A stretch of DNA of 64,000 nucleotides from Pseudomonas sp. efr-133-TYG-5 (GCF_030209175.1 NZ_JARVSM010000005.1:62001-126000); one strand, 5' to 3'; counted from the stretch's first letter, positions 24,777 through 34,660 are shown. Numbers and translations: made by a program. The notes: generated by a model from the letters alone, not told the origin.

Positions 24777-25295
24777 TTACAACGGCATCGTGTAATGCAG
24801 TGCGTAGCTCTCTACACCGTCGTTGCTGCTGGCCAGGCCGGCGTTGGAATAGTGCGTGGCACGAATCCCGACTTCATGCCCACCGTTGAAACGCAGGCCA
24901 AAACCCAGGCGGTCTTCGAACTGGAAGGCGCCGCCGATGTTGTTCTCTTCGTACTTGGTGTTGGAAAACACCGCCACGCCGATCCCTGCCTCGACGTAGG
25001 GTTTGACCGACTGACCGGCAAACTCGTAGACGAACACTGGCGAGAACGACAGGCTGTTGTTGCTGGAGGTCTTGTCGCCTTCCCAGTAGGTGTAGGCGCC
25101 GCTCCAGTAACCGGTCAGGCGACCGACGTCGCTCTGCAGCCAGCTCTTGTCCCAGTCGAAATTCATCCCCAGGCGATAAGTCATGGTCGAATCACTGGTG
25201 CCCCCGACCGCAAACTCGACGCCTGCAGCCTGTGCGGTAAAACTGTGCCCCATTAGTGCGGCCGCAATCGCGGCCAAGCAGAATAGTCGCTTCAC
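24777..25295 (-). CDS. pagL: Lipid A 3-O-deacylase
   Basis: 172 aa. Outer-membrane beta-barrel enzyme that removes the 3-O acyl chain of lipid A. The signal peptide ends at TAQA (about residue 23). The catalytic triad is visible as His148 and Ser150 (ATHYSNAGL) and Glu162 (GVESY), with the same spacing as His126/Ser128/Glu140 of P. aeruginosa PagL. The C-terminus is aromatic-rich (YALHYTMPL). It is monocistronic. Confidence 0.92.
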   Translation of the reverse strand: MKRLFCLAAIAAALMGHSFTAQAAGVEFAVGGTSDSTMTYRLGMNFDWDKSWLQSDVGRLTGYWSGAYTYWEGDKTSSNNSLSFSPVFVYEFAGQSVKPYVEAGIGVAVFSNTKYEENNIGGAFQFEDRLGFGLRFNGGHEVGIRATHYSNAGLASSNDGVESYALHYTMPL

Positions 25296-25353
25296 TTTGA
25301 AACTTCCTTTTCCGGAACGATCGTTTGGTTTTCTAGGTTACGCAGCGGTATAG

Positions 25354-25390
25354 AAATCAGCGCTCAATCAGAAGTTCAGCTGATTTTTAT
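25354..25390 (-). terminator. Possible terminator after murI
   Basis: AAATCAGC (25354-25361) pairs with GCTGATTT (25379-25386), followed by a short T-rich tail on either strand. The loop is 17 nt, so this is a weaker candidate. Confidence 0.4.
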
Positions 25391-25407
25391 GTTATTTCAC
25401 ATTTTTT

Positions 25408-26199
25408 TTACAAAGCGAAGCGTTGCACTTTGCCGGATGCCTGACCCAACAGCGGCAGGATGTTCTGGAAGTACTGCGGGTCGGCGCTGGTCCAGAATCT
25501 GACCGGTCGGTTCGGGCCGGCGCCGAGCAGATCGCGCTCGGCCAACAGGCGCTGAAGTTGCCGCGCCACGGCGGCACCGGTGTCGATCAGGCTGATATCG
25601 GCGGGAATCATCTCGCGCAGCATCGGCTTGAGAAATGGATAGTGGGTGCAGCCGAGGATGATCGTGTCGCAGCCGTTGGCCAGCAGCGGGTCGACATAGC
25701 CCTTGAGCATCCGGCGCAACTCGGCGCTGTGCAGGTCGCCGCTTTCGATCAGCTCGACCAGCCCCGGGCAGGGCTGGGTGATCACCCGCACATCGGTGGC
25801 AAAACGATCGAGCAGCGCGGCGAACTTGGCGCTCTGCAAGGTACCGGTGGTGGCGAGCACACCGACCACGCCACTGCGGGTCGCGGCGGCGGCGGGTTTG
25901 ACCGCCGGCTCCATGCCGACAATCGGCCAGTCGGGGAAATCACGGCGCAGTTCGGCCACCGCAGCCACCGTCGCCGTGTTGCACGCCAGCACCAGCGCCT
26001 TGGCGCCCTGCTCACGGAAAAACGCAGCCATCACGCTGCAACGCTGGCGGATGAATTCCGGAGTTTTCTCGCCATAGGGGATGTGCCCGCAATCGGCGAA
26101 GTACAGCAGCGATTCGTCGGGCAGCAGACGCTGGATCTCGGCCAATACCGACAGACCGCCGACACCGGAGTCGAACACCGCGATCGGCGCTTCACGCAT
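25408..26199 (-). CDS. murI: Glutamate racemase
   Basis: 263 aa. Makes D-glutamate for peptidoglycan. Both catalytic cysteines are seen: VLACNTATV and ILGCTHYPFL. The start region IAVFDSGVGGLSVL is typical. ATG 26199 lies inside the end of moeB (8-nt overlap). It is last in the hemA-prfA-prmC-moeB-murI operon. Confidence 0.96.
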   Translation of the reverse strand: MREAPIAVFDSGVGGLSVLAEIQRLLPDESLLYFADCGHIPYGEKTPEFIRQRCSVMAAFFREQGAKALVLACNTATVAAVAELRRDFPDWPIVGMEPAVKPAAAATRSGVVGVLATTGTLQSAKFAALLDRFATDVRVITQPCPGLVELIESGDLHSAELRRMLKGYVDPLLANGCDTIILGCTHYPFLKPMLREMIPADISLIDTGAAVARQLQRLLAERDLLGAGPNRPVRFWTSADPQYFQNILPLLGQASGKVQRFAL

Positions 26200-26947
26200 G
26201 CGGCGTACCGCAGACGCTGCAGCCCGGATCGCGCTTGACCCGCAGCTCACGGAAACGCGAGCCGAGTGCATCGATCAGCAACAGGCGCCCGACCAGCGGT
26301 TCACCGAAACCAACCAGCAGCTTCAGCGCTTCCAGCGCTTGCAGGCTGCCGACCAGGCCCACCAGCGGGCCGACCACGCCGGCCTCGCTGCAGGTCAGTT
26401 CGGCTTCGCTGCCATGCCCATACAGACAGTGATAGCACGGGCTCTCGGCGCGACGCGGGTCGAACACCGACAGTTGCCCCTCGAGGCGAATCGCCGCGCC
26501 GCTGACCAGCGGTTTGCGCGCGGCGACGCACGCGGCGTTGACCGCCTCACGGGTAGTGAAATTGTCCGAGCAGTCGAGCACCAGATCCACCGCGGCGACC
26601 GCGGCGGCGAGCGAATCGGCGTCGAGCGCCTGACGATGCGGCACCAGTTGGATTTGCGGATTGATTGCGCTCAGGCGCTGGAGCGCCGAATCGACCTTGC
26701 TCATGCCGACACTGGCGGTGTCGTGGATGATCTGGCGTTGCAGGTTGGTCAGGTCGACCGTGTCGAAATCCGCCAGGTGCAGTTCGCCGACACCTGCAGC
26801 TGCCAGGTACAACGCCACCGGCGCGCCCAGACCGCCGAGGCCGACGATCAATACCCGACTGTCCTTGAGCCGCAACTGGCCGTCGATATCGACATGTTGC
26901 AGCAGGATCTGCCGACTGTAGCGCAACAATTCCTGATCATTCAGCAC
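26192..26947 (-). CDS. moeB: MoeB/ThiF-family adenylyltransferase
   Basis: 251 aa. Adenylates the C-terminus of a ubiquitin-like sulphur carrier such as MoaD or ThiS. The nucleotide site is VLIVGLGGLGAPVALYLA; the Arg finger region DFDTVDLTNLQRQIIHD is present. Zinc ligands are CYHC and the C-terminal CSVC. It overlaps prmC by 7 nt. No rhodanese domain is fused. Confidence 0.93.
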   Translation of the reverse strand: MLNDQELLRYSRQILLQHVDIDGQLRLKDSRVLIVGLGGLGAPVALYLAAAGVGELHLADFDTVDLTNLQRQIIHDTASVGMSKVDSALQRLSAINPQIQLVPHRQALDADSLAAAVAAVDLVLDCSDNFTTREAVNAACVAARKPLVSGAAIRLEGQLSVFDPRRAESPCYHCLYGHGSEAELTCSEAGVVGPLVGLVGSLQALEALKLLVGFGEPLVGRLLLIDALGSRFRELRVKRDPGCSVCGTPHA

Positions 26948-27771
26948 GGCAGGCGCCCCAGGCTGATCCGTTGGTGGCCGCCCAGATCGGTGCGGCTGTG
27001 GACGTGCGCGAAACCGCGGGTCAACAACAGATCGCGCACGGCTTCGGCTTGATCATAGCCGTGTTCGAGCATCAGCCAGCCACCGGCGTCGAGATGCGCC
27101 GGCGCCTGGTCGACGATCAGCCGCAGGTCGTCGAGGCCGTCGACGCCCGCCACCAGGGCACTGGCCGGTTCGAAGCGCACATCGCCTTCGACCAGATGCG
27201 GGTCGGCGGCGGCAATGTACGGCGGGTTGCTGATAATCAGCTGGAAGCGCTGCCCCTCGAGGGCGCTGAACCAGTGACTGCTGAGCACCGTGGCGTTGTC
27301 CAGGTGCAGGCGTTGGCGGTTGCGTTCGGCCAGCGCCACGGCTTCGAGCACGCGATCCACCGCCGTCACCTGCCAGGCCGGACGTTCGCTGGCCAGGGCC
27401 AGGGCGATTGCGCCGCTGCCGGTGCCGAGGTCGAGGACCCGGGCCGGGGTTGCCGGCAGTAACTCCAGCGCGGCTTCCACCAGCAATTCAGTGTCCGGAC
27501 GCGGGATCAGCGTGTGCGGCGCCACTTCCAGGTCGAGTTTCCAGAACCCCTGCTGGCCGAGAATGTAGGCCACCGGCTCGCCGCTGCGGCGGCGCTGCAG
27601 GTACTCGGCAAAGATCAGCGCGGCCTCGCTGGGCACGATGCGCTCGGGCCAGGTGTGAAGGAAACTGCGCGACTTGCCCAGCGCCGCCGCCAGGAGCAGT
27701 TCGGCGTCCAGGCGCGCAGTCGGCGAGTCGGGCAGTTCGGCGGCGCGCAACAGGCTGGCGATGATGGTCAT
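26941..27771 (-). CDS. prmC: Peptide chain release factor N5-glutamine methyltransferase
   Basis: 276 aa. Methylates the Gln of the GGQ motif in release factors. The SAM motif is VLDLGTGSGAIALALA and the catalytic motif is ISNPPYIA. Its start codon follows the prfA stop with no gap, so enzyme and substrate are made together. Confidence 0.96.
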   Translation of the reverse strand: MTIIASLLRAAELPDSPTARLDAELLLAAALGKSRSFLHTWPERIVPSEAALIFAEYLQRRRSGEPVAYILGQQGFWKLDLEVAPHTLIPRPDTELLVEAALELLPATPARVLDLGTGSGAIALALASERPAWQVTAVDRVLEAVALAERNRQRLHLDNATVLSSHWFSALEGQRFQLIISNPPYIAAADPHLVEGDVRFEPASALVAGVDGLDDLRLIVDQAPAHLDAGGWLMLEHGYDQAEAVRDLLLTRGFAHVHSRTDLGGHQRISLGRLPC

Positions 27772-28854
27772 TTACTCACCTATCGCTGCAAGTTGATCGG
27801 CCTGGTATTCGGCCAGCAACGGCTCGATGACCGCTTCGACGCCCCCGGCAAGGATTTCGTCGAGGGAGTACAGGGTCAGGTTGACGCGATGGTCGGTGAC
27901 CCGGCCCTGGGCAAAGTTGTAGGTGCGAATACGCTCGGAGCGGTCGCCGGACCCCACCAGCAATTTACGTTCGCTGGCGATGGCGTTGGCGGCGGCGGCG
28001 GTCTGCTGGTCGTTGAGCTTGGCCGACAGCCAGGCCATCGCCCGGGCGCGGTTCTTGTGCTGGGAACGTTCTTCCTGGCACTCGACCACGATGCCGGTCG
28101 GCAAGTGGGTGATGCGGATCGCCGAGTCGGTCTTGTTGACGTGCTGACCACCGGCCCCGGAGGAACGGTAGGTGTCGACGCGCAGATCCGCCGGATTGAT
28201 CTCGATCGCTTCCTGCTCGTCCGGCTCTGGCAATACCGCCACGGTGCAGGCCGAAGTGTGGATGCGGCCCTGGGATTCGGTGGCCGGCACGCGCTGCACG
28301 CGGTGGGCGCCGGACTCGAATTTCAGCTTGCCGTAGACGTTGTCGCCTTCGACCCGGGCAATGACTTCCTTGTAGCCGCCATGCTCGCCCTCGTTTTCCG
28401 AGAGGATTTCCACCCGCCAGCCACGCTTCTCGGCGTAGCGCGAATACATGCGGAACAGGTCGCCGGAGAAGATCGCCGCCTCGTCGCCACCGGTGCCGGC
28501 GCGGATTTCGAGGAACACGTTGCGGCCGTCATTGGGATCCTTGGGCAGCAGCATGCGTTGCAGCTCGGACTCCAGGGTGACCAGCAGTTCCTTGGCTTCG
28601 CGCACTTCTTCGACGGCCATTTCGCGCATGTCCGGGTCGCTGTCCTTGAGCAGCGCCTGGGCGCCTTCAAGGTCGCTCTGCACGCCGAGCAGCTTTTTAT
28701 AGGCTTGCACGACCGGTTCGACTTCGGCGTATTCCTTGGAATAGGCACGGAACCGGGTCTGGTCGGAAATGACTTCGGCGTCGCCAAGCAGCGCGGTCAG
28801 TTCCTCGAAACGGTCCTGGAGGATGTCCAGCTTATTGAGCAGTGACGCTTTCAT
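27772..28854 (-). CDS. prfA: Peptide chain release factor 1
   Basis: 360 aa. Ends translation at UAA and UAG. The GGQ loop is seen in RSSGAGGQHVNKTDSA (near residue 235), substrate of PrmC, and the tripeptide anticodon region is in the VQRVPATESQGR block. Overlaps hemA by 4 nt (ATGA). Confidence 0.98.
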   Translation of the reverse strand: MKASLLNKLDILQDRFEELTALLGDAEVISDQTRFRAYSKEYAEVEPVVQAYKKLLGVQSDLEGAQALLKDSDPDMREMAVEEVREAKELLVTLESELQRMLLPKDPNDGRNVFLEIRAGTGGDEAAIFSGDLFRMYSRYAEKRGWRVEILSENEGEHGGYKEVIARVEGDNVYGKLKFESGAHRVQRVPATESQGRIHTSACTVAVLPEPDEQEAIEINPADLRVDTYRSSGAGGQHVNKTDSAIRITHLPTGIVVECQEERSQHKNRARAMAWLSAKLNDQQTAAAANAIASERKLLVGSGDRSERIRTYNFAQGRVTDHRVNLTLYSLDEILAGGVEAVIEPLLAEYQADQLAAIGE

Positions 28855-30137
28855 TGCGGTTTTTTATCCGAAAAGCTATCCGGTGAGCCCTCGAGGGCAA
28901 AGAGTTCCTGAGCCATGGCCAGCGCATCGAGGCGGCCTTCGGCAGAAAGCTTTTTCAACTGCACGCTCGGTGCGTGCAGGAGTTTGTTGGTCAGGCCACG
29001 GGCCAGTTGCCCGAGCACGTCTTCGGCGTTGCCGCCGTTGGCCAGCAGGCGCAGGGCCTTTTGCAATTCTTCGTCGCGCAGGCGTTCGCTCTGTTGACGA
29101 TAGGCCTTGAGCACGTCGACCGCCGCCAGCTCGCGCAGGCGCACCATGAAATCGTCGGCGCCGACCGCGACCATTTCTTCCGCGGCCTGCGCAGCGCCCT
29201 GGCGGCTCTTGAGGTTTTCCGCGACCACTTCGTGCAGATCGTCGACGCTGTACAGGTAAACGTCGTCGAGCTCGCCGACTTCCGGCTCGATATCGCGAGG
29301 CACGGCGATGTCGACCATGAAGATCGGCTTGTGCTTGCGCTGCTTGAGCGCACTCTCGACCGCGCCCTTGCCGAGGATCGGCAACTGACTGGCGGTGGAA
29401 CTGATGACGATGTCGCTGCGCACCAGTTCGGCCGGGATGTCCGACAGCAGCACCGCGTGCGCGCCGAACTGTTCGGCCAGCAGGCTGGCGCGCTCCAGGG
29501 TGCGGTTGGCGACCACGATGCGCTTGACCCCCAGTTCGTGCAGATGGCGGGCGACCAGAGTGATGGTCTCGCCGGCGCCGATCAGCAGGGCCTGGCTGCG
29601 TTGCAGGTCACTGAAAATCTGTTTCGCCAGGCTGACGGCGGCGAAGGCCACCGACACCGGGTTTTCCCCGATGGCCGTGTCCGTCCGCACCTGCTTGGCG
29701 GCATTGAAGGTGGCCTGGAACAGCCGCCCCAGCAACGGCCCGATGGTGCCCGCCTCGCGGGCCACGGCGTAGGCCGATTTCATCTGGCCGAGAATCTGCG
29801 GCTCGCCCAGCACCAGCGAATCGAGCCCGGAGGCGACCCGCATCATGTGACGAACTGCCGCATCATCTTCGTGCACATAGGCACTCGCGCGCAGCTCTTC
29901 GAGGCTCAGTTGATGGTATTCGGCCAGCCAGCGCAGCACGATATCCGCCGAAACGTGATCCTGTTCTATATACAGTTCACTGCGATTGCAGGTGGAGAGG
30001 ATCGCAGCTTCGCGGCTGTCGGTGAGTCGGCAGAGCTGCTGCAAGGCCTCAACCAGCTGCTCAGGGGTAAAGGCCACGCGCTCGCGGACGTCTACTGATG
30101 CAGTCTTGTGGTTGATACCGAGTGCGAGGAAGGCCAT
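28851..30137 (-). CDS. hemA: Glutamyl-tRNA reductase
   Basis: 428 aa. First step of haem synthesis by the C5 pathway: glutamyl-tRNA to glutamate-1-semialdehyde. Catalytic Cys in ILSTCNRSELY, NADPH region LLIGAGETITLVARHL, and the helical dimerisation end. First gene of the five-gene operon; divergent from the TPR lipoprotein gene. Confidence 0.98.
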   Translation of the reverse strand: MAFLALGINHKTASVDVRERVAFTPEQLVEALQQLCRLTDSREAAILSTCNRSELYIEQDHVSADIVLRWLAEYHQLSLEELRASAYVHEDDAAVRHMMRVASGLDSLVLGEPQILGQMKSAYAVAREAGTIGPLLGRLFQATFNAAKQVRTDTAIGENPVSVAFAAVSLAKQIFSDLQRSQALLIGAGETITLVARHLHELGVKRIVVANRTLERASLLAEQFGAHAVLLSDIPAELVRSDIVISSTASQLPILGKGAVESALKQRKHKPIFMVDIAVPRDIEPEVGELDDVYLYSVDDLHEVVAENLKSRQGAAQAAEEMVAVGADDFMVRLRELAAVDVLKAYRQQSERLRDEELQKALRLLANGGNAEDVLGQLARGLTNKLLHAPSVQLKKLSAEGRLDALAMAQELFALEGSPDSFSDKKPQ

Positions 30138-30319
30138 TCAAGGTCGCTGATGGTGACGTGAAGCCGGCAATTGTCCTACTTCGTCAGATTCAGAACAACT
30201 ACCGCTGACTATTGTCCCAATTGTCGGCCCCTATAATGGCCACAACTGAGACTCGGTTATGTTTGGCCGAAGGCTTGTGTCATGATGATCCGACCGCAGG
30301 TTAGTCGTCCTCTTCCTAT

Positions 30320-32044
30320 ATGAATAGATCTTCCGCGTTGCTCCTCGCTTTTGTCTTCCTCAGCGGCTGCCAGGCCATGGCCCCCGTTTCGCCGGACGGC
30401 ACGCCGCCGGTCGAAGACACCACTCCCGTGCCTGAAAAGCCCAAGGTCTACAGCTCGTTCAGCGAGGAAACCGTCTATAGCCTGTTGAGCGCCGAACTCG
30501 CCGGCCAGCGCAATCGTTTCGACATTGCCCTGGACAACTACGTGACCCAGGCCATCAATACCCAGGACCCGGGTGTCTCCGAGCGCGCGTTCCGCATCGC
30601 CGAGTACCTCGGCGCTGACCAGCCGGCGCTCGACACCGCGCTGATCTGGGCGAAGAACGCCCCGGACGACCTCGAGGCGCAACGCGCCGCCGCCGTGCAA
30701 CTGGCGCGCGCCGGGCGTTACGACGACTCCATGGTCTACATGGAGAAAGTCCTGCAGGGCAAGGGCGACACCCACTTCGACTTCCTCGCGCTGTCGGCTG
30801 CCGACACCGACCAGGAAACCCGCAACGGCCTGATGAAAAGCTTTGATCGCCTGTTGCAGAAACATCCGCATAACAATCAGCTGATTTTCGGCAAGGCCCT
30901 GCTGCTGAAGCAGGACGGCGACAACAAAGGGGCGCTGACCCTGCTCGAAGACAACCCACCGGAAGACGGCGAAATCGCGCCGATTCTGCTGCGCGCGCGC
31001 CTGCTGCAAGGGCTCAACCGTGGCGACGAAGCGCTGCCGCTGCTGCAGAAGAGCATCAAGAAATACCCGGATGACAAGCGCCTGCGCCTGACTTACGCGC
31101 GGATGCTGGTCGAACAGGACCGCATGGACGACGCCAAGGTCGAGTTCTCCACCCTGGTCCAGCAATATCCGGAAGACGACGAACTGCGTTACTCGCTGGC
31201 CCTGGTCTGCCTCGAAGGCAAGGCCTGGGATGAAGCCAAAGGCTACCTGGAAGACCTGATCGCCCGCGAAAGCCACGTAGATTCCGCGCACCTGAACCTC
31301 GGGCGTATCGCCGAAGAACGCAACGACCCGCAAGGCGCCCTGATCGAATACGCCCAGGTCGGCCCGGGCAACGACTATCTGCCGGCGCAACTGCGTCAGG
31401 CCGACATTCTGATGAACAACGGCAAGACCGCCGAGGCCCAGAGCAAACTGGCCGCCGAACGCGACGCACAGCCTGATTACGCGATCCAGCTGTACCTGAT
31501 CGAAGCCGAGACCCTGTCGGCCAACAAGCAGGACGACAAGGCCTGGAAGACATTGCAGCAAGCCTTGCAGCAATACCCGGACGATCTCAATCTGCTCTAC
31601 ACCCGGGCGATGCTGGCGGAAAAACGCAACGATCTGGCCCAGATGGAAAAAGACCTGCGCCTGATCATCAAGCGCGATCCGGACAACGCCATGGCGCTCA
31701 ACGCGCTGGGCTACACCCTGTCCGACCGCACCACCCGCTACGCCGAAGCCAAGGCGCTGATCGAGCAGGCACACCAGATCAATCCGGAAGACCCGGCGGT
31801 GCTCGACAGCCTCGGCTGGGTGAACTTCCGCATGGGCAACCTGGACGATGCCGAGAAGTATCTGCGCCAGGCCCTTGAGCGCTTTCCCGATCACGAAGTC
31901 GCCGCGCACCTGGGCGAAGTGCTCTGGACCAAGGGCAACCAGCGCGAAGCCCGACAAATCTGGGGCAAGTTCCTCAAGGACCAGCCTGACAGCACCATCC
32001 TGCGCAGCACCATCAAGCGCCTGACCGGATCCGAGACTCTATAA
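30320..32044 (+). CDS. Tetratricopeptide-repeat lipoprotein
   Basis: 574 aa. A signal peptide with lipobox FLSGC at residues 14-18 is followed by an acidic linker and about ten TPR-like helical pairs, the clearest near the C-terminus (AMALNALGYTLSDRTTRYAE, AVLDSLGWVNFRMGNLDDAE). It is probably an outer-membrane lipoprotein scaffold; partners are unknown. A -10 like TATAAT is at 30232-30237. No good Shine-Dalgarno precedes ATG 30320. Three bases separate it from lolB, an arrangement conserved in pseudomonads. Confidence 0.9.
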   Translation: MNRSSALLLAFVFLSGCQAMAPVSPDGTPPVEDTTPVPEKPKVYSSFSEETVYSLLSAELAGQRNRFDIALDNYVTQAINTQDPGVSERAFRIAEYLGADQPALDTALIWAKNAPDDLEAQRAAAVQLARAGRYDDSMVYMEKVLQGKGDTHFDFLALSAADTDQETRNGLMKSFDRLLQKHPHNNQLIFGKALLLKQDGDNKGALTLLEDNPPEDGEIAPILLRARLLQGLNRGDEALPLLQKSIKKYPDDKRLRLTYARMLVEQDRMDDAKVEFSTLVQQYPEDDELRYSLALVCLEGKAWDEAKGYLEDLIARESHVDSAHLNLGRIAEERNDPQGALIEYAQVGPGNDYLPAQLRQADILMNNGKTAEAQSKLAAERDAQPDYAIQLYLIEAETLSANKQDDKAWKTLQQALQQYPDDLNLLYTRAMLAEKRNDLAQMEKDLRLIIKRDPDNAMALNALGYTLSDRTTRYAEAKALIEQAHQINPEDPAVLDSLGWVNFRMGNLDDAEKYLRQALERFPDHEVAAHLGEVLWTKGNQREARQIWGKFLKDQPDSTILRSTIKRLTGSETL

Positions 32045-32047
32045 GTT

Positions 32048-32665
32048 ATGTTCTTGCGCCACGTTATTGTTTTCAGCTTCATCGCCCTGCTCGCCGGTTG
32101 CGCGGGTTTCGGCGCCCGTGAATCGGTCGAAGGCCACGGCAGCCCGGCTCAATGGGCCGCGAACAAACAGCAGCTGACCGGCCTCGACGGCTGGCAGATC
32201 GACGGCAAGATCGGCATCCGCGCCCCGAAAGACTCGGGCAGCGGCACGCTGTTCTGGCTGCAACGTCAGGATTACTACGACATTCGTCTGTCCGGCCCAC
32301 TGGGTCGCGGCGCGGCACGCCTGACCGGGCGTCCGGGCAAGGTTTCGCTGGAAGTCGCCAACCAGGGCCGTTATGACGCCGAGTCACCGGAAGCGCTGCT
32401 CGAAGAGCAACTGGGCTGGAAGCTGCCAGTGTCGAATCTGGCCTGGTGGGTCCGTGGCCTGCCGGCACCGGAAAGCAAAAGTCGCCTGACCCTGGATAAC
32501 GACAGTCGCCTGGCCAATCTGGAACAGGACGGCTGGAAGGTCGAGTACCTCAGCTACGCCGAGCAGAACGGCTACTGGCTGCCCGAGCGGATCAAACTGC
32601 ATGGCACCGATCTGGACGTGACGCTGGTGATCAAGACCTGGCAACCGCGCAAACTGGGGCAATAA
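32048..32665 (+). CDS. lolB: Outer-membrane lipoprotein receptor LolB
   Basis: 205 aa. Receives lipoproteins from LolA and places them in the outer membrane. Lipobox LLAGC, then the fold with GWQIDGKIGIRAPKDSGSGT and LSGPLGRGAARL. It lies between the TPR lipoprotein gene and ispE with gaps of 3 nt. Confidence 0.95.
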   Translation: MFLRHVIVFSFIALLAGCAGFGARESVEGHGSPAQWAANKQQLTGLDGWQIDGKIGIRAPKDSGSGTLFWLQRQDYYDIRLSGPLGRGAARLTGRPGKVSLEVANQGRYDAESPEALLEEQLGWKLPVSNLAWWVRGLPAPESKSRLTLDNDSRLANLEQDGWKVEYLSYAEQNGYWLPERIKLHGTDLDVTLVIKTWQPRKLGQ

Positions 32666-32668
32666 AGC

Positions 32669-33520
32669 ATGACCGCTCCACGTCTGACGCTGCCGTCGCC
32701 GGCCAAGCTCAACCTGATGCTGCATATCCTCGGTCGCCGCGACGACGGCTATCACGAATTGCAGACGATTTTTCAGTTCCTCGATTACGGCGACGAGATC
32801 ACCTTCGCCGTGCGTGACGACGGCGTGATTCGTCTGCACACCGAGTTTGCCGGCGTGCCTCACGACAGCAACCTGATCGTGCGAGCGGCACGGCAGCTGC
32901 AGGCACAATCCGGCTGCGCGCTGGGCATCGACATCTGGATCGACAAGATCCTGCCGATGGGCGGCGGCATCGGTGGCGGCAGCTCCAACGCGGCCACCAC
33001 CCTGCTCGGCCTCAACCACCTGTGGCAACTGGGCTGGGATGCAGACCGGCTCGCCGCGCTGGGCCTGACGCTTGGCGCCGATGTCCCGGTTTTCGTCCGC
33101 GGCCACGCGGCTTTCGCCGAGGGCGTGGGCGAGAAACTGACCCCGGTCGACCCCGAAGAACCGTGGTACGTCGTGCTGGTTCCGCAAGTCTCTGTTAGTA
33201 CGGCAGAAATTTTTTCAGATCCATTGTTGACACGTAACACGCCGCCCATTAAAGTGCGCCCCGTTCCCAAGGGAAACAGTCGAAATGACTGCTTGCCGGT
33301 GGTTTCAAGGCGTTATCCAGAAGTACGTAACGCATTGAATTTGTTAGGTAATTTTACCGAAGCAAAACTCACCGGAACTGGAAGTTGTGTGTTTGGGGGC
33401 TTCCCAAGCAAAGCTGAAGCTGATAAAGTCTCGGCCCTTCTGACAGAGACCCTTACAGGGTTTGTAGCAAAAGGAAGCAACGTTTCGATGTTGCATCGCA
33501 AGCTGCAAAGTCTGCTCTAA
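32669..33520 (+). CDS. ispE: 4-diphosphocytidyl-2-C-methyl-D-erythritol kinase
   Basis: 283 aa GHMP kinase of the MEP isoprenoid pathway. LPSPAKLNLMLHILGRRDDG at the N-terminus and the ATP-binding loop PMGGGIGGGSSNAATTLLG near residue 92 are intact; the C-terminal TGTGSCVFGGF glycine block is present (seen as LTGTGSCVFGGFPSK). The last third is noticeably more AT-rich than the first two thirds. Confidence 0.97.
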   Translation: MTAPRLTLPSPAKLNLMLHILGRRDDGYHELQTIFQFLDYGDEITFAVRDDGVIRLHTEFAGVPHDSNLIVRAARQLQAQSGCALGIDIWIDKILPMGGGIGGGSSNAATTLLGLNHLWQLGWDADRLAALGLTLGADVPVFVRGHAAFAEGVGEKLTPVDPEEPWYVVLVPQVSVSTAEIFSDPLLTRNTPPIKVRPVPKGNSRNDCLPVVSRRYPEVRNALNLLGNFTEAKLTGTGSCVFGGFPSKAEADKVSALLTETLTGFVAKGSNVSMLHRKLQSLL

Positions 33521-33557
33521 CGGAACCAAGTGCCCGGCACTTGCAAGCAACAGATAC

Positions 33558-33632
33558 AGGGGCGTCGCCAAGCGGTAAGGCAGCAGGTTTTGATCCTGCC
33601 ATGCGTTGGTTCGAATCCAGCCGCCCCTGCCA
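33558..33632 (+). tRNA. tRNA-Gln (TTG)
   Basis: A 75-nt cloverleaf. Acceptor AGGGGCG / CGCCCCT, D arm with AAGCGGTAAGGC, anticodon stem GCAGG / CCTGC around TTTTGAT (anticodon TTG), T arm with GGTTCGAATCC, encoded CCA end. It lies between ispE and prs, a place conserved in gammaproteobacteria. Confidence 0.96.
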
Positions 33633-33679
33633 TTTTCCTATACTCATCCAGGTATACCCTCAGCCTTCAGGTACTGCGC

Positions 33680-34621
33680 GTGTCCAAGATGATGGTCTTT
33701 ACGGGGAACGCTAACCCCGATCTGGCTCGGCGTGTCGTACGTCAGCTGCATATCCCTCTCGGTGACATCTCTGTCGGTAAGTTTTCCGACGGCGAAATTA
33801 CTGCCGAGATCAATGAAAACGTTCGCGGTAAAGACGTCTTCATTATTCAGCCGACTTGCGCTCCGACCAACGATAACCTGATGGAACTGGTAGTGATGGC
33901 TGATGCCTTCCGCCGCTCCTCGGCTACTCGTATCACTGCTGTTATTCCTTATTTTGGTTATGCCCGTCAGGATCGCCGTCCGCGTTCCGCACGTGTGGCT
34001 ATCAGCGCGAAAGTCGTCGCTGACATGCTTACCGTAGTCGGCATCGACCGTGTTCTCACGGTTGATCTGCATGCTGACCAGATTCAGGGCTTCTTCGATA
34101 TTCCGGTAGATAACATCTACGGCTCCCCGGTTCTGGTGGATGACATCGAAGATCAGCGCTTCGAGAACCTGATGATCGTGTCCCCGGACATTGGTGGCGT
34201 CGTGCGTGCACGGGCTGTTGCCAAATCCCTGGGCGTGGATCTCGGGATCATCGACAAACGCCGTGAGAAAGCCAATCACTCTGAAGTGATGCATATCATC
34301 GGTGATGTCGAAGGGCGTACCTGCATCCTGGTCGATGACATGGTCGATACCGCCGGCACTCTGTGCCACGCGGCCAAGGCCCTGAAAGAGCATGGCGCAG
34401 CCAAGGTCTTTGCCTACTGCACACACCCTGTGCTGTCGGGCCGGGCCATCGAGAATATCGAAAATTCCGTGCTGGACGAGCTGGTGGTGACCAACACCAT
34501 CCCGCTGTCCGCTGCAGCACAAGCCTGTGCGCGTATCCGTCAACTGGATATCGCACCGGTTGTTGCCGAAGCGGTTCGCCGCATCAGCAATGAAGAATCG
34601 ATCAGCGCGATGTTCCGTTAA
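33680..34621 (+). CDS. prs: Ribose-phosphate pyrophosphokinase
   Basis: 313 aa from GTG 33680. Makes PRPP for nucleotide, His, Trp and NAD synthesis and for the Hpt and Upp reactions in this window. Blocks: GKFSDGEITAEINENVRGKD, YFGYARQDRRPRSARV, and the PRPP loop CILVDDMVDTAGTLCH. A frame further upstream would run through the tRNA and is rejected. Confidence 0.98.
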   Translation: MSKMMVFTGNANPDLARRVVRQLHIPLGDISVGKFSDGEITAEINENVRGKDVFIIQPTCAPTNDNLMELVVMADAFRRSSATRITAVIPYFGYARQDRRPRSARVAISAKVVADMLTVVGIDRVLTVDLHADQIQGFFDIPVDNIYGSPVLVDDIEDQRFENLMIVSPDIGGVVRARAVAKSLGVDLGIIDKRREKANHSEVMHIIGDVEGRTCILVDDMVDTAGTLCHAAKALKEHGAAKVFAYCTHPVLSGRAIENIENSVLDELVVTNTIPLSAAAQACARIRQLDIAPVVAEAVRRISNEESISAMFR

Positions 34622-34660
34622 GGGCCCTGCCCTTCACGAAATGTCTCGTTGACGAAAAGC

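Noticed and set aside
30257..31957. Long open frame antisense to the TPR lipoprotein gene
   Set aside because: Same shadow effect: no ribosome-binding site, repeated VLLQQ-like composition, and a clear lipoprotein on the other strand.
33530..33679. Upstream in-frame extension of prs
   Set aside because: It covers the tRNA-Gln gene. The conserved protein begins at GTG 33680.
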